From Alphaproteobacteria bacterium (lineage in GTDB: Bacteria > Pseudomonadota > Alphaproteobacteria > Rickettsiales > VGDC01), in contig VGDC01000126.1 in assembly GCA_016869895.1 (NCBI GenBank), positions 1 to 6,285 on the forward strand: a DNA stretch of 6,285 nt. Reading direction: 5' to 3'. Numbering within the stretch: the stretch's first letter is position 1; every line of letters begins with the position of its first letter. Of the stretch, positions 5,895 to 6,285 are shown one piece after another. The notes beneath the pieces are model-generated. The model ran no database searches. It was not told the DNA's origin and was given only the letters and a program-made list of their open reading frames with translations. A program made the translations under genes and the position numbers.

Positions 5895-6285
5895 ATGACC
5901 ATCGAAATCGTCACATTCGGATGCCGTCTGAACACCTACGAAAGTGAGGTGATGCGCGCGCATGCCGAAAAAGCGGGTTTGAAGGATACTATTATCTTCA
6001 ATACCTGTGCGGTGACGAAAGAAGCGGAGCGACAGGCGCAGCAGGCCATCCGCCGTGCGAAGCGCGATAACCCGAATGCGAATATCATCGTCACGGGCTG
6101 TGCGGCGCAGGTGAACCCCCAGAAATATGCGGGTCTCGGCGAGGTGAATCTCGTTCTCGGCAATGAAGAGAAGATGAAGGCCGAGAGCTGGAGCGCACTG
6201 AATACCGAGCCCGTGCTGGTCAACGACATCATGTCCGTCAAAGAGACGGCGGGGCATCTCATCAGTGGATTCGAGGGGCACACCC
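5895..6285 (+). CDS. mtaB: tRNA methylthiotransferase, MtaB type (N-terminal part; runs off the window)
   Basis: The first 130 codons are present, with no stop before the window edge. The translation begins MTIEIVTFGCRLNTYESEVM, typical of MtaB/YqeV, a radical-SAM enzyme that adds a methylthio group to N6-threonylcarbamoyladenosine at position 37 of certain tRNAs. Visible here is the N-terminal methylthiotransferase domain with its three cluster-binding cysteines: C10 (FGCRLN), C38 (FNTCAV) and C69 (VTGCAAQ). These hold the auxiliary 4Fe-4S cluster that supplies sulfur. The radical-SAM CxxxCxxC motif and TRAM domain should lie beyond the edge. MiaB and RimO are relatives, but the GCRLN rather than GCQMN form near C10 favours MtaB. 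The ATG lies three bases after the lipoprotein stop with no visible Shine-Dalgarno sequence, so it probably depends on coupled translation in the same operon. Confidence 0.9.
   Translation, partial: MTIEIVTFGCRLNTYESEVMRAHAEKAGLKDTIIFNTCAVTKEAERQAQQAIRRAKRDNPNANIIVTGCAAQVNPQKYAGLGEVNLVLGNEEKMKAESWSALNTEPVLVNDIMSVKETAGHLISGFEGHT

Noticed and set aside
5580..6281. Minus-strand frame of 233 codons opposite the lipoprotein and mtaB
   Set aside because: It spans the boundary between two well-supported plus-strand genes and has no recognisable domain; it is a shadow frame.

Overview
The window looks like ordinary chromosomal core DNA from an alphaproteobacterium. The evidence is a UvrA of alphaproteobacterial type (a C-P-V-S form of the first zinc motif and a G-V-S-G-G-G-K-S second Walker A), uvrA and ssb back to back, and dapF followed closely by an MtaB-type tRNA methylthiotransferase. 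This placement rests on remembered family traits, not on a search. No mobile element, tRNA, rRNA or CRISPR array was seen, and no stretch over 300 bases lacks a gene.

Layout. On the minus strand, read right to left, are uvrA (start near 3637, stop at 734) and then a 200-205 residue protein of unknown function (666/651 to 49) with a His...Asn-Cys arrangement that recalls permuted papain-like folds. A 67-base AT-rich gap between them carries a perfect 6+6 inverted repeat. On the plus strand are ssb (3749-4234), a 119-base GC-rich gap full of stem-loops, dapF (4354-5184), a lipoprotein of unknown function whose ATG overlaps the dapF stop, and the first 130 codons of mtaB, which runs off the right edge.

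Regulation. The 111-base uvrA/ssb gap holds two good sigma-70-like promoters pointing apart, with -35 hexamers on nearly the same bases. Transcription of the repair gene and the single-strand-binding gene may therefore compete for polymerase. I could not find the alphaproteobacterial LexA box (GTTC-N7-GTTC) there.

How the genes relate. UvrA (damage recognition) and SSB (single-strand protection) both serve DNA maintenance. DapF supplies meso-diaminopimelate for peptidoglycan and lysine, and MtaB modifies tRNA. The dapF, lipoprotein and mtaB reading frames are almost contiguous and probably form one operon. The least explained items are the AT-rich lipoprotein wedged between dapF and mtaB, the unknown protein beside uvrA, and the palindromic element before dapF. 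I found no clear sign of an entirely new multi-gene system.
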